A program made the position numbers and the translations under genes. Of a stretch of 46,241 bases of DNA, positions 28,274 through 37,778 are shown in pieces. A model generated the notes under the pieces. The model ran no database searches, was not told the DNA's origin, and was given only the letters and a program-made list of their open reading frames with translations. The DNA is from an uncultured Sterolibacterium sp. (GTDB lineage: Bacteria; Pseudomonadota; Gammaproteobacteria; Burkholderiales; Rhodocyclaceae): NCBI GenBank assembly GCA_903930535.1, contig CAIYYX010000219.1:1-46241 (forward strand). Direction: 5' to 3'. The stretch's first letter is position 1, and each line of letters begins with the position of its first letter.

Positions 28274-29800
28274 CTATACGATCCTGACCGGAATATTGGC
28301 TATCTTGGCCTGCCACTCGCGTGGTCCTGTCTCGTGAACAGAAACGCCCTGGGAATCGACGGCGACGGTGACCGGCATGTCTTGCACTTCGAATTCGTAG
28401 ATCGCCTCCATGCCGAGGTCGGCGAAGCCGACGACTCTCGCCGCCTTGATCGCCTTGGCCACCAGATAGGCGGCGCCGCCCACCGCCATGAGATAGGCCG
28501 ACTTGTGCTTCTTGATTGCCTCTATCGCCACCGGACCGCGCTCCGCCTTGCCCACCATGGAAATCAGGCCGGTCTCGGCCAACATCATTTCGGTGAACTT
28601 GTCCATGCGCGTGGCGGTGGTCGGTCCCGCCGGGCCGACCGCTTCGTCCCGCACCGGATCGACCGGGCCGACATAGTAGATGACGCGGTTCTTGAAATCC
28701 ACCGGCAGCTTCTCTCCCTTGGCCAGCATGCCCTGGATGCGCTTGTGCGCGGCGTCGCGGCCGGTGAGCAGCTTGCCGTTCAAGAGCAGCACTTCTCCGG
28801 GTTTCCACGAGGCGACCTCCGCCTGCGTCAGGGTGTCGAGGTTCACACGCTTGCCCTTGGAGGCATCGTAGGTGAGTTTGGGCCAGTCTTTGAGGTCGGG
28901 CGGGGCGAGCTTCGCCGGGCCGGAGCCGTCGAGATGGAAATGGATATGGCGTGTCGCAGCGCAGTTGGGAATCATCGCCACCGGCAGACTGGCGGCGTGG
29001 GTCGGGTAGTCGAGGATTTTGATGTCGAGCACGGTGGTGAGGCCGCCCAGGCCTTGCGCGCCTATGCCCAGCGCATTCACCTTGTCGTAGAGCTCGAGAC
29101 GCAGTTCTTCGATGCGGGAGAGTTTTTCCTTGCGACCCGCTTTCAGTTTCAGCTCGTGCATGTCGACGGGCGCCATCAAGGACTCCTTGGCGAGCAGCAT
29201 GGCCTTCTCCGGCGTGCCGCCTATGCCTATGCCCAGCATGCCCGGCGGGCACCAGCCCGCGCCCATGGTGGGGACGGTCTTTAACACCCAGTCGACGATG
29301 GAGTCCGACGGATTGAGGGCAGCGAATTTTGACTTGTTCTCCGAGCCGCCACCCTTGGCGGCGCAGATCACCTCCAGGTGGTCGCCGGCGACGATCTCGG
29401 TGTGTATCACGGCCGGGGTGTTGTCGTTGGTGTTCTTGCGGGCGCCTGCGGGGTCGGCGAGCACCGAGGCGCGCAGCATGTTGTCCGGGTTGAGATAGGC
29501 GCGGCGCACGCCTTCATTGACCATCTCCTGCAGCGAGAGCTTCGCGTCCCAGTGGACATTCATGCCGACCTTGAGGAAGACCACGCAGATACCGGTGTCC
29601 TGGCACATCGGGCGGTGGCCTTCGGCGCACATGCGCGAGTTGATCAGCAACTGGGCGATGGCGTCCTTGGCGGCGGGGCTCTGCTCGCGTTCATAGGCCT
29701 CGGCCATGGCCTTGATGAAGTCGGGCGAATGGTAATAGCTGATGTACTGGAAAGCGTCGGCGATGCTACTGATGAAGTCTTCCTGGCGAATCGTGGTCAT
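28274..29800 (-). CDS. fumA: Fumarate hydratase, class I (4Fe-4S)
   Basis: 508 residues from ATG 29800; ATG 29815 (MGKVTM) has a closer AGAGG and is an alternative. Three cysteines expected to hold the oxygen-sensitive 4Fe-4S cluster are visible: C66 (PMCQDTG), C184 (GWCPPGMLG) and C280 (IPNCAATRH). The C-terminal beta domain has VGPAGPTTATRMD. It interconverts fumarate and malate in the TCA cycle. Class I hydratases also include L-tartrate dehydratase and mesaconase, so substrate breadth is possible. It is divergent from acs, with a 195-bp gap. Confidence 0.93.
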   Translation of the reverse strand: MTTIRQEDFISSIADAFQYISYYHSPDFIKAMAEAYEREQSPAAKDAIAQLLINSRMCAEGHRPMCQDTGICVVFLKVGMNVHWDAKLSLQEMVNEGVRRAYLNPDNMLRASVLADPAGARKNTNDNTPAVIHTEIVAGDHLEVICAAKGGGSENKSKFAALNPSDSIVDWVLKTVPTMGAGWCPPGMLGIGIGGTPEKAMLLAKESLMAPVDMHELKLKAGRKEKLSRIEELRLELYDKVNALGIGAQGLGGLTTVLDIKILDYPTHAASLPVAMIPNCAATRHIHFHLDGSGPAKLAPPDLKDWPKLTYDASKGKRVNLDTLTQAEVASWKPGEVLLLNGKLLTGRDAAHKRIQGMLAKGEKLPVDFKNRVIYYVGPVDPVRDEAVGPAGPTTATRMDKFTEMMLAETGLISMVGKAERGPVAIEAIKKHKSAYLMAVGGAAYLVAKAIKAARVVGFADLGMEAIYEFEVQDMPVTVAVDSQGVSVHETGPREWQAKIANIPVRIV

Positions 29801-29995
29801 GGTTACTTTTCCCATAGGTCCTCTCGGAGGACAGGAGCATGGGCACAATTCTATCATTCATGCTGTGCTGCGTCTGGCCTGGAGGCCAGAGAGGTGTATG
29901 ATTGCCAACGTCAAAGGAATGTCTGATCAGATCAGCGTTTCCCTAGGTTTCCCGGTTTCGGGTTTGGCAAGTTTTCAGTCAGAGGAGAGTTTCAG

Positions 29996-31966
29996 ATGTC
30001 CACGATCGAATCGGTACTCCAGGAAAACCGGGTTTTTCCTCCAGACGCTGCGTTCGTCAAGAATGCCACCATCTCTGGCATGGCGGCCTACGAGGCGCTG
30101 TGCAAGGAGGCTGAAACGGATTATCCGGGCTACTGGGCGCGCCTGGCGCGCGAGCATGTGAGCTGGAAAAAACCGTTCACCCAGGTGCTGGACGAATCCG
30201 ATGCACCCTTCTTCAAGTGGTTTGCCGACGGCAAGCTCAACGTTTCCTATAATTGCCTGGACCGCAATGTCGAGGCCGGCCTGGGCGAGAAGATTGCCAT
30301 CATCTTCGAGGCAGACGACGGCAAGGTCAGCAAGGTCAGCTACAGGGAACTCCTGGCAAGAACATCCCAGTTCGCCAATGCCTTGCGGACTTCAGGCATC
30401 AAGAAGGGCGACCGCGTCATCATCTACATGCCGATGTCGGTCGAAGGCGTGATCGCCATGCAGGCCTGCGCCCGCATCGGTGCCATCCATTCCGGGGTGT
30501 TCGGCGGCTTTTCCGCCAAGAGTCTGCAAGAGCGCATCCAGGACGCCGGCGCGGTGGCGGTGATCACCGCCGACGCGCAGTGCCGCGGCGGCAAGCAACT
30601 GCCCCTGAAGCCCGCGGTCGACGAGGGCATCGCCCTGGGCGGCTGCGAGAGCATTCATAGCGTGATCGTCTACAAACGCACAGGCGGCGCCTGCAACATG
30701 GTCGCGGGCCGCGACAAGTGGTGGCATGAGCTCACCGCCAAGGAGCCCGAGACTTGCGAACCGGAATGGGTTGATGCCGAGCATCCCCTGTTCCTGCTCT
30801 TCACCTCCGGTTCTACCGGCAAGCCGAAGGGCGTCCAGCATTCCTCGGGTGGCTATCTCTTGCACGCCATACTGACCATGAAATGGACTTTCGACATCAA
30901 GCCCGCGGATGTCTTCTGGTGCACCGCCGACATCGGCTGGGTCACGGGACACACTTATATCGCCTACGGCCCTCTGGCCTGCGGCGCCACCGAAATCGTT
31001 TTCGAGGGCGTGCCGACCTATCCGGATGCCGGACGCTTCTGGAAGACCATACAAGATCACAAGGTCAATATTTTCTACACGGCGCCCACCGCGATCCGCT
31101 CGCTCATCAAGGCCGGCTCCGACCTGCCGAAGAAATACGATCTCTCCTCCCTGCGCATCCTCGGTACGGTGGGCGAACCCATCAATCCTGAAGCCTGGAT
31201 GTGGTATTACAACACCGTCGGCGGCGGCCGCTGCCCCATCGTCGACACCTTCTGGCAGACCGAAACCGGCGGCCACATGATCACTCCGCTGCCGGGTGTC
31301 ACCCCCCTGGTGCCCGGTTCCTGCACCCTGCCTTTCCCTGGCATCGCAGCCGCCGTCGTCGACGAGACGGGCAATGAAGTGGAGTGGGGCAAGGGCGGCT
31401 TCCTGGTCGTCAAAAAGCCCTGGCCGGCGATGATACGCACCATCTGGGGAGATCCCGAGCGCTTCAAGAAATCCTATTATCCGGCCGACTTCTCGGGCAA
31501 GCTCTACCTCGCCGGAGACGGCGCGATACGCGACGCCAAGACCGGATATTTCACCATCATGGGGCGCATCGACGATGTGCTCAACGTCTCCGGCCACCGC
31601 ATGGGCACGATGGAAATCGAGTCGGCGCTGGTCTCGAATCCGCTGGTGGCGGAGGCTGCGGTCGTCGGTCGTCCGGATGAACTCACCGGCGAGTCGATAT
31701 GCGCCTTCGTCGTGCTGAAGGGTGTACGTCCCGAGGGCGATGAGGCGAAGAGGATAGCCGCGGAATTGCGCAACTGGGTCGGCAAGGAGATCGGGCCGAT
31801 CGCCAAGCCCAAGGACATCCGTTTCGGCGACAATCTGCCAAAGACGCGCTCGGGCAAGATCATGCGCCGTCTTCTGCGGATTTTGGCAAAGGGCGAGGAG
31901 ATCACCCAGGACGTGTCAACGCTGGAGAATCCGGCAATACTCGAACAGCTCAAGACGAATGCCTGA
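29996..31966 (+). CDS. acs: Acetyl-CoA synthetase
   Basis: 656 residues, full length. The N-terminal ACAS domain has [17 protein letters not shown]; the P-loop is [41 protein letters not shown] follows. The C-terminal [11 protein letters not shown] holds the catalytic lysine K621, the residue that protein acetyltransferases modify in this family. It makes acetyl-CoA from acetate via acetyl-AMP. GAGGAG precedes the ATG by 8 bases. A strong terminator follows. The 195-bp gap before it serves both acs and the divergent fumarase gene; no clear operator was recognised there. Confidence 0.97.
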   Translation: MSTIESVLQENRVFPPDAAFVKNATISGMAAYEALCKEAETDYPGYWARLAREHVSWKKPFTQVLDESDAPFFKWFADGKLNVSYNCLDRNVEAGLGEKIAIIFEADDGKVSKVSYRELLARTSQFANALRTSGIKKGDRVIIYMPMSVEGVIAMQACARIGAIHSGVFGGFSAKSLQERIQDAGAVAVITADAQCRGGKQLPLKPAVDEGIALGGCESIHSVIVYKRTGGACNMVAGRDKWWHELTAKEPETCEPEWVDAEHPLFLLFTSGSTGKPKGVQHSSGGYLLHAILTMKWTFDIKPADVFWCTADIGWVTGHTYIAYGPLACGATEIVFEGVPTYPDAGRFWKTIQDHKVNIFYTAPTAIRSLIKAGSDLPKKYDLSSLRILGTVGEPINPEAWMWYYNTVGGGRCPIVDTFWQTETGGHMITPLPGVTPLVPGSCTLPFPGIAAAVVDETGNEVEWGKGGFLVVKKPWPAMIRTIWGDPERFKKSYYPADFSGKLYLAGDGAIRDAKTGYFTIMGRIDDVLNVSGHRMGTMEIESALVSNPLVAEAAVVGRPDELTGESICAFVVLKGVRPEGDEAKRIAAELRNWVGKEIGPIAKPKDIRFGDNLPKTRSGKIMRRLLRILAKGEEITQDVSTLENPAILEQLKTNA

Positions 31967-31989
31967 CGGGAGGATGTTTGGCATGGAAG

Positions 31990-32013
31990 AGGGCGCCTGA
32001 CGGCGCCCTTTTT
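31990..32013 (+). terminator. Intrinsic terminator after acs
   Basis: AGGGCGCC, loop TGAC, GGCGCCCT, then TTTT: an 8-bp perfect GC-rich stem with a U-tract, 23 bases after the acs stop. Confidence 0.93.
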
Positions 32014-32031
32014 CTTGGCTGTGCCAGGGGT

Positions 32032-32045
32032 CTGATCTGGATCAA
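32032..32045 (+). promoter_or_regulatory. FNR/Anr-like box upstream of the PAS chemoreceptor
   Basis: CTGAT-CTGG-ATCAA matches the TTGAT-N4-ATCAA consensus at 9 of 10 positions. A possible -10, TAGGAT, lies at 32065-32070. This puts the box centre roughly 40 bases before a predicted start near 32078, the usual position for activation by FNR-type regulators. Confidence 0.5.
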
Positions 32046-32111
32046 TAGGCGCTTGTCTGATACCTAGGATCATCCAGGCTTTGTGAGCCGCATGAACCCA
32101 GGGAGCTTTTA

Positions 32112-33719
32112 GTGAAAACAAATCTGCCTGTGACCGCTGTCGAACAAGCTTTCCCGAAGGGGCAGACGATTGTTTCGAAGACGGATCTCAAGGGCGCCAT
32201 CACCTATGCCAACGACACTTTCATCAGGCTAAGCGGGTTTTCCGCTGCGGAGCTCCTCGGCAATAACCACAATATGGTTCGCCATCCGGACATGCCGCCC
32301 GAGGCCTTTTCCGATTTGTGGACCACCATCAAGGCCGGCAATCCCTGGCGGGGCATTGTCAAGAACCGTTGCAAGAACGGCGATTATTATTGGGTCAAGG
32401 CTCTCGTCGTGCCCGTGCGCAAGAACAGCGAAACCATAGGCTACATGTCGGTCAGAACCGAGCCGACGCTTGATGAGAAGACCTCTGCGGCAGAACTTTA
32501 TCGAAAGATCTTGGACAAGAAGGCCAGATTGAAAAAGCTGTCGCTTGCCGATCTTGTTTTCCGCTTCTCCTTCAACACACGCTTCTCCCTTTTCGTGGCC
32601 TTGATGTTCCTGCTGACCATGGGTGCTGGCTTCGCCAGTCTTGCCGGCGGAGTTGCGTTGTCAGCCATGTTCTGTGCCATTAGTTTTGTTGCCGCGGTAA
32701 CAAGCGTCTGGTTCATGTCGGCGACTGTCTCCCGTCCCCTCAAGGAAGCCATCGGCTATTTTGACCGGATAGCCCAGGGAGACTTGTTGGCGGAGATCCC
32801 GGTCAATCGTCCCGACGAAGTCGGGCGTGTGCTCGCCGGCTTGGCAACAGCGCAGATCCATATGCGGGTGATGATAGATGAGATACGCATCAGCGCGGAT
32901 TCGGTGGAAAATCGTTGCGGACAACTCGATCAAGTGGTCAGACGCGTCACCGAACTGTCCCTCGAAGAGGCCGACCGCGTCACCCAGGTGAGCGCCGCCA
33001 TGGATGAATTGTCCAGTTCGGTATCCGAGGTGGCGCAAACCGCGGCAGGCGCAGCGGACTCGGCAAAAACGACGCTGGAAGTGGTCAATGAAGGAAACCT
33101 GCTCATGACGCGCAGCATCGCAGCGACTGACAATGTTGCTGGCGCCGTCCAATCTTCCGGTCAGCATATCGAGGCGCTCTCAACATCGATAGGTCAGATC
33201 GGAACCATGGCCGGGATGATCAAGGATATCGCCGATCAAACCAATCTTCTGGCGCTCAATGCCGCCATTGAGGCAGCGCGGGCGGGAGAGCAGGGACGGG
33301 GTTTTGCCGTGGTGGCGGACGAAGTCAGAAAGCTCGCCGAGAGAACCGCGAGTGCAACTGAAGATATCAACAAAATGGTGGGAAATGTTCAGGCCGACAC
33401 CCGATCTGCAGCGGCAGCGATGGGTAATGCCATTGCCAGCGTTCAGCAAGGGCGTGATCTCATCTCGCAAACCCACGAGAGCTTCAAGAAGATAACAAGC
33501 TCAAGCGAACGCGTGACGGAAATCTCCGAGAGCATTGCCGAGGCGGCGCTGGAGCAGTCTGCCGCCACCGGGGAGGTCGCCGACAATACCGAAAAAATGT
33601 CGCACCTCATCGAACAGAACAGTGCTTCCATCACCCAGGTCAGGGACGCCGTCGGAGAACTGAAGGAAACGGCCGATCAGTTGCGCGTTGTGGTCGCACA
33701 TTTTCGCGCCCACACCTGA
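32112..33719 (+). CDS. Aer-like PAS methyl-accepting chemotaxis protein
   Basis: 535 residues from GTG 32112, with GGGAG 6 bases upstream. The N-terminal PAS domain (about 10-120) has the Aer-type [14 protein letters not shown] and [19 protein letters not shown], so FAD and redox or oxygen sensing are likely. Two membrane segments lie near 157-200, then HAMP and the chemoreceptor hairpin with tip [20 protein letters not shown]. There is no periplasmic domain. An FNR-like box upstream suggests induction at low oxygen, which fits an energy-taxis receptor. Unlike the other receptor in the window, its sensor is N-terminal. Confidence 0.93.
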   Translation: MKTNLPVTAVEQAFPKGQTIVSKTDLKGAITYANDTFIRLSGFSAAELLGNNHNMVRHPDMPPEAFSDLWTTIKAGNPWRGIVKNRCKNGDYYWVKALVVPVRKNSETIGYMSVRTEPTLDEKTSAAELYRKILDKKARLKKLSLADLVFRFSFNTRFSLFVALMFLLTMGAGFASLAGGVALSAMFCAISFVAAVTSVWFMSATVSRPLKEAIGYFDRIAQGDLLAEIPVNRPDEVGRVLAGLATAQIHMRVMIDEIRISADSVENRCGQLDQVVRRVTELSLEEADRVTQVSAAMDELSSSVSEVAQTAAGAADSAKTTLEVVNEGNLLMTRSIAATDNVAGAVQSSGQHIEALSTSIGQIGTMAGMIKDIADQTNLLALNAAIEAARAGEQGRGFAVVADEVRKLAERTASATEDINKMVGNVQADTRSAAAAMGNAIASVQQGRDLISQTHESFKKITSSSERVTEISESIAEAALEQSAATGEVADNTEKMSHLIEQNSASITQVRDAVGELKETADQLRVVVAHFRAHT

Positions 33720-33746
33720 CGGCCGCCGCCTGCCCGCTCTGACCAC

Positions 33747-34715
33747 TCAGTCCAGAGACTGGCCGAGCATTTTGACGGCATCGCCCCACATCGTCCAGTC
33801 AGCCTGCAATTTCTCCGAGAACTGCTCCGGCGTCGAGCATATCGCCTCCACACCGATGGCCTGGTAGGATGCATTGAACGCCGCATCCTGGCAGGCAGAC
33901 CTGAGCGAACTGGCGATTGTCGAAATCACTTCCTTGGGCGTCCCGGCCGGGGCCAAGAGACCATTCCAGGTCACGATTTTGTAGCCTGGGTAGCCCTGCT
34001 CAGCGATGGTCGGCAGATCCGGCAATTCTTTCAGTCGGCTGGAACTGGATATGCCGATGATTCTGAGTTTTCCGCTCTTGTGATGGGCAATTACATCCGA
34101 CAGCGTGCCGACGTAGACCCGCACGTGTCCGCCCAGCGTGGCGACAACAGCCTCGCTGTTGCCCTTGTAGGGCACATGCGTCATGGTGATTCCTGCCCGT
34201 TTGAGCAATAGCGCCATGCTGAGGTGGCCGGTCCCGCCTACGGCCCCTGTCGCATAATCCAGCGGGCTGGATTGTGTCTTTGCGGCGGCGACGAGTTCAG
34301 CGAAAGTCTTGACGGGAAGGATGGCCGGGTTCACCGCGAAAGCCATGTAACTGGCATCCATCATCGAGATCGGGACAAAGCTCTTGAACGTGTCGTAATT
34401 GACCTTCTGCGTGTGCGGAATCATGACCAGACCCGGCAAGGCCGCCATCAACAAGGTATAGCCATCCGGACGGGCGCGCGCGACGAAGTCCGCCCCGATT
34501 GCCGTGTTCCCACCCGTCTTGTTCTCCACGACGACGCTTTGCTTGAGCGCCTTGCCAAGCCATTGCGCGGTGAGGCGTGCGGAGTGGTCGTTGAGACCAC
34601 CCGCGGCCACGGGGACGATGAAGGTGAGCGGTTTTTCGGGCCAGGCGGCAACTGCGCCCATTGAAATACCTGCGGCGAGGATAGCCGCGAGGATGGCGAT
34701 GATTCTTCGTTTCAT
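33747..34715 (-). CDS. Bug/TctC-family substrate-binding protein
   Basis: 322 residues with a Sec signal (AAILAAGISMGAVAA) and the Bug pattern: WPEKPLTFIVPVAAGGLNDHSAR, VVVENKTGGNTAIGADFVARARPDGYTLL, DYATGAVGGTGHLSMALL and HVPYKGNSEAV. It is periplasmic and binds a small carboxylate or aromatic acid for uptake or sensing. No TctA or TctB membrane gene lies in the window, so it is an orphan receptor, as is common in betaproteobacteria. The ligand is unknown. Confidence 0.92.
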   Translation of the reverse strand: MKRRIIAILAAILAAGISMGAVAAWPEKPLTFIVPVAAGGLNDHSARLTAQWLGKALKQSVVVENKTGGNTAIGADFVARARPDGYTLLMAALPGLVMIPHTQKVNYDTFKSFVPISMMDASYMAFAVNPAILPVKTFAELVAAAKTQSSPLDYATGAVGGTGHLSMALLLKRAGITMTHVPYKGNSEAVVATLGGHVRVYVGTLSDVIAHHKSGKLRIIGISSSSRLKELPDLPTIAEQGYPGYKIVTWNGLLAPAGTPKEVISTIASSLRSACQDAAFNASYQAIGVEAICSTPEQFSEKLQADWTMWGDAVKMLGQSLD

Positions 34716-34809
34716 GTCTGCTCCCTGGTTAATTATTCTGGTAGATGCCCTGATTCGCCAGCCTTACTTGCCGGCATACTTCATAATCCAGAGCCCCTGG
34801 TTCTTGTTC

Positions 34810-34877
34810 GTCATTGCAATTGGGGAAGATCGCCACGCCCCTTTGGGGCTCGCGATGACGGACTTATAAGACATTCC
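34810..34877. repeat. Dispersed repeat C, copy 1
   Basis: Begins GTCATTGCAATTGGGGAAG and ends GACATTCC. It is closely matched at 35013-35081; the segment GAAGATCGCCACGCCC recurs at the very end of the window (46226-46241). Confidence 0.85.
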
Positions 34878-34962
34878 TTAAGCAAGCAGAACTGCCCTCG
34901 CTCAGACGTCGCAAGCAGCGCCGATGAAATTACAGCAGATGCATAGTGAACGCAACCTTTAT

Positions 34963-34997
34963 AGGGAAACGTTGGTCAAGTGCAACTTCGTCCTTGC
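34963..34997. repeat. Dispersed repeat D, copy 1
   Basis: AGGGAAACGTTGGTCAAG and the following 17 bases match 46138-46172 at about 28 of 35 positions. Confidence 0.6.
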
Positions 34998-35012
34998 AAC
35001 TGCCGCGCTTCT

Positions 35013-35081
35013 GTCCTTGCGATTGGGGAAGATCACCACGCCTCTTTGGGGCTCGCGCTGACGGACTTGTTCAGACATTCC
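35013..35081. repeat. Dispersed repeat C, copy 2
   Basis: Begins GTCCTTGCGATTGGGGAAG. Same orientation as 34810-34877, 203 bases apart. It contains CTTTGGGGCTCGCG like copy 1. Confidence 0.85.
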
Positions 35082-35190
35082 ATAGGCTCGATGAAAAGCT
35101 TGCGAGCAGAGGGGCCACCGGCAAACCGGCAAGGCGATACAATGGCTGTTGCCGCGTGGCTTGCCTTTTTCTTGATCCGGTTTTTTCATC

Positions 35191-36405
35191 ATGACGCCAA
35201 AAATAGCGGACCGGACAGCGGCAATCGCGAGACGCTCGATCTTCATCATAGCCGCTGCCAACGGCAGCGCCGCGCTCTCCATCAACCTGTGGTTGCCTTT
35301 CCTGCCGCTTTTCATGTTGCAACTCGGTGCCCGCGACGAAACCGACGCGCTTTTCTGGGTGGCGATCGGATGGACGGCGCAAGGAATCGGCCGGCTGGTC
35401 GGCGGGCCGGCGTGGGGAATGCTCTCGGACAGGCTGGGACGCAAGACCATGTTCGTGCGGGCGCTCTATGCAGCGGCGCTCACGTGTTTCGTCTTGAGTA
35501 TCATCCAGTCGCCCTGGCAAGTCGGTATCGCGCTCGGATTGCAAGGCCTGTTGTCGGGTTTCGTTCCCGCGGCGATTGCCTTGACGAGCGTCACGGTGAC
35601 TGATGCCGGCTTGAAGAGTGCGCTGACGCGCGTCTCCGGAGGGCAGTTTGTCGGCAATGCGCTCGGACCGGGTTGCGGCGCCTTGCTGGCACTGGCCTTC
35701 GGCTATCGCGGCGCCATCGTGGCCGCAGGGCTGGTGATGTTGATGGTCGGGACCGCGGTGATGGCGATGGTGCCGGCAGACGTGGTGCATAAGAACGAGC
35801 GCAGCCCCAGCAGCGGCGAGAACCCACTCGAACCGTTCAAGCCGTCGCTGCAGTTCGTGCTGGCAGTGCTGCTTTATTTTTTCTTTTTTGCCCTAAGCAC
35901 ATTTCGCCTCGTGGCGACGCCCATCGCCTTGAAACAGATCAGCGCGGTGGATGTCACCGGCGTGGCCGGCATCGCCTTTACCCTGGGCGGCATCGCCAGT
36001 GTGCTGGGGGTATGGCTGCCCGATGGTCAGTTGTTCAGGAAGTGGCCATTGCGCACGGTCCTGGTGTTCATCACCCTGCTCTCCGCGGCGTCCCATGTGC
36101 TCCTGGCATTGAGTGACGGGGTATGGCTTTATGTTTTTGCTTTCACGATCGCCTCCCTCCTGAACGCAGCAGTGGTGCCGGTCACCAATTCGCTGATTGC
36201 CTTCAATGTGAGCCGCGCCCGGCGAGGCACGGCCTTCGGTATTGCCAGCGGAGCACAGGCAGTCGCATTCATGATCGGACCCATCGCGGCGGCGATGTTT
36301 GCGGCAAGTTCGCTCAAGGTCGGATTTGTCGCCGTCAGCCTGTTGCTGGTCGCACTCGCGGCCGTCATCGCCATCGCTGTGCGCGAACCGGCGGCTGAGC
36401 ATTAA
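35191..36405 (+). CDS. MFS transporter
   Basis: 404 residues with about 12 hydrophobic segments. The family signature between helices 2 and 3 is GMLSDRLGRKTM. It resembles multidrug-type or small-solute antiporters; the substrate is unknown. The TAA stop shares its last base with the ATG of the MATE gene (TAATG), so the two are coupled and may work together in export. No clear ribosome site stands before the ATG. Confidence 0.87.
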   Translation: MTPKIADRTAAIARRSIFIIAAANGSAALSINLWLPFLPLFMLQLGARDETDALFWVAIGWTAQGIGRLVGGPAWGMLSDRLGRKTMFVRALYAAALTCFVLSIIQSPWQVGIALGLQGLLSGFVPAAIALTSVTVTDAGLKSALTRVSGGQFVGNALGPGCGALLALAFGYRGAIVAAGLVMLMVGTAVMAMVPADVVHKNERSPSSGENPLEPFKPSLQFVLAVLLYFFFFALSTFRLVATPIALKQISAVDVTGVAGIAFTLGGIASVLGVWLPDGQLFRKWPLRTVLVFITLLSAASHVLLALSDGVWLYVFAFTIASLLNAAVVPVTNSLIAFNVSRARRGTAFGIASGAQAVAFMIGPIAAAMFAASSLKVGFVAVSLLLVALAAVIAIAVREPAAEH

Positions 36406-37778
36406 TGCCGAATTCAACGGCCAAGGCCACGGGCTCGCAGTACGATGAACGGACACGGCTGCTGCTTGAGGCACCGATTGCCCGGACATTGCTGCGGCTT
36501 TCTGGCCCGAACATGCTGGTGATGATTGTGCAAGCCTCGATCGGGCTCGTCGAAACCTACTTCATCGGCATGCTCGGGACCGATGCGCTCGCCGGGGTCT
36601 CGCTGGTCTTCCCCATCATCATGCTGATGCAGATGATGTCGGCCGGTGCCATGGGCGGCGGCATATCGTCTGCCGTCGCGCGCGCACTCGGCGCCGGGCG
36701 CAGGGACGACGCGGATGCGCTGGTGCTGCACGCGCTGGCGATCGCCGTCTGCTTCGGTTTGCTATTCATGGTCCTGGTGCTGGGTGGGGGCCACTTTCTC
36801 TACAGCCTGATCGGCGGCAGGGAAGGCTCGCTCGATGCTGCGCTCACCTATTCCAATGTGTTCTTCTCGGGGGCGATTCTCGTCTGGCTATTCAATTCGC
36901 TGGCCAACGTCCTGCGCGGCACGGGCAACATGATGATTCCCGCCGTCGTGACTTGTGTCGGTGCAGCCGTGGTCATTCCGCTTTCACCCTGCATGATCTT
37001 CGGTTGGGGGCCATTGCCGCGGCTCGGTATCGCCGGCGGCGCTGTCGCGCTGATCATTTTTTACGCTGCAGGCAGCGCCGTGCTCGCCGCCTATCTATGG
37101 TCAGGGCGCAGCGTGGTGACGCCGTCCTTCAGCCGCTTGCGTTGGCCGCTGTTTCAGGACATCCTGCGGGTCGGCTCCGTGGCCGCTTTGATTTCCGCGC
37201 AAACCAACCTCACCATTGCCATTGCGACGGCCTTCGTCGGACACTTCGGAGCCGCGGCCATCGCGGGTTACGGCACGGCCTCGCGCATCGAATATCTTCT
37301 CGTGCCGCTGGTCTTCGGCCTGGGTGGGCCGCTCGTGGCGATGGTGGGAACCAATATCGGCGCGGGCCGGTATGACCGCGCAGTGCATGTGGCCTGGATC
37401 GGCGCCGCCATCGCCACCTTGCTGACAGAGTTGATCGGGCTTCTCGCCGCCATTTTCCCGTATGCCTGGCTTTCGCTTTTCGATTCCGACCCTGACATGC
37501 TTGCCGCCGGGGCGCTCTATCTCCAGACAGTCGGTCCGGTCTATGGACTGTTCGGGCTGGGCATGGCCCTTTACTTCGCGTCGCAAGGAGCGGGCAGACT
37601 GGGCTGGCCGCTCTTTGCCAATTTCACGCGCCTGATCATCGCCGCGGGCGGCGGTTGGCTGGCATTGCGCTGGGGCGGCGATTTGACCTATGTCTTCGTC
37701 GCCCAGGGCGCGGCGCTGGCCGCTTTCGGTCTGATCAACGGTGCCGCGATCGCGCGCGGGGCCTGGCGTCAAACATAA
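36405..37778 (+). CDS. MATE-family efflux transporter
   Basis: 457 residues with about 12 membrane segments in two homologous halves. Typical features are SGPNMLVMIVQASIGLVETYFIG near the start of the first half and GTNIGAGRYDRA in the second. MATE proteins export cationic or other small molecules using Na+ or H+. It is translationally coupled to the MFS gene. Its last 10 bases overlap the end of the convergent MFS gene. Confidence 0.9.
   Translation: MPNSTAKATGSQYDERTRLLLEAPIARTLLRLSGPNMLVMIVQASIGLVETYFIGMLGTDALAGVSLVFPIIMLMQMMSAGAMGGGISSAVARALGAGRRDDADALVLHALAIAVCFGLLFMVLVLGGGHFLYSLIGGREGSLDAALTYSNVFFSGAILVWLFNSLANVLRGTGNMMIPAVVTCVGAAVVIPLSPCMIFGWGPLPRLGIAGGAVALIIFYAAGSAVLAAYLWSGRSVVTPSFSRLRWPLFQDILRVGSVAALISAQTNLTIAIATAFVGHFGAAAIAGYGTASRIEYLLVPLVFGLGGPLVAMVGTNIGAGRYDRAVHVAWIGAAIATLLTELIGLLAAIFPYAWLSLFDSDPDMLAAGALYLQTVGPVYGLFGLGMALYFASQGAGRLGWPLFANFTRLIIAAGGGWLALRWGGDLTYVFVAQGAALAAFGLINGAAIARGAWRQT

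Larger units (their letters stand above)
34716..35190. other. Intergenic region with dispersed repeats
   Basis: 475 bp between a minus-strand Bug gene and a plus-strand MFS gene. It holds two copies of a 68-69-bp repeat and one copy of a shorter one, annotated separately. No RNA gene or convincing promoter was recognised. Confidence 0.6.

Noticed and set aside
29930..29960. FNR-type box upstream of acs (CTGATCAGATCAG)
   Set aside because: The half-sites are three bases apart, not four, and the second half ends ATCAG.
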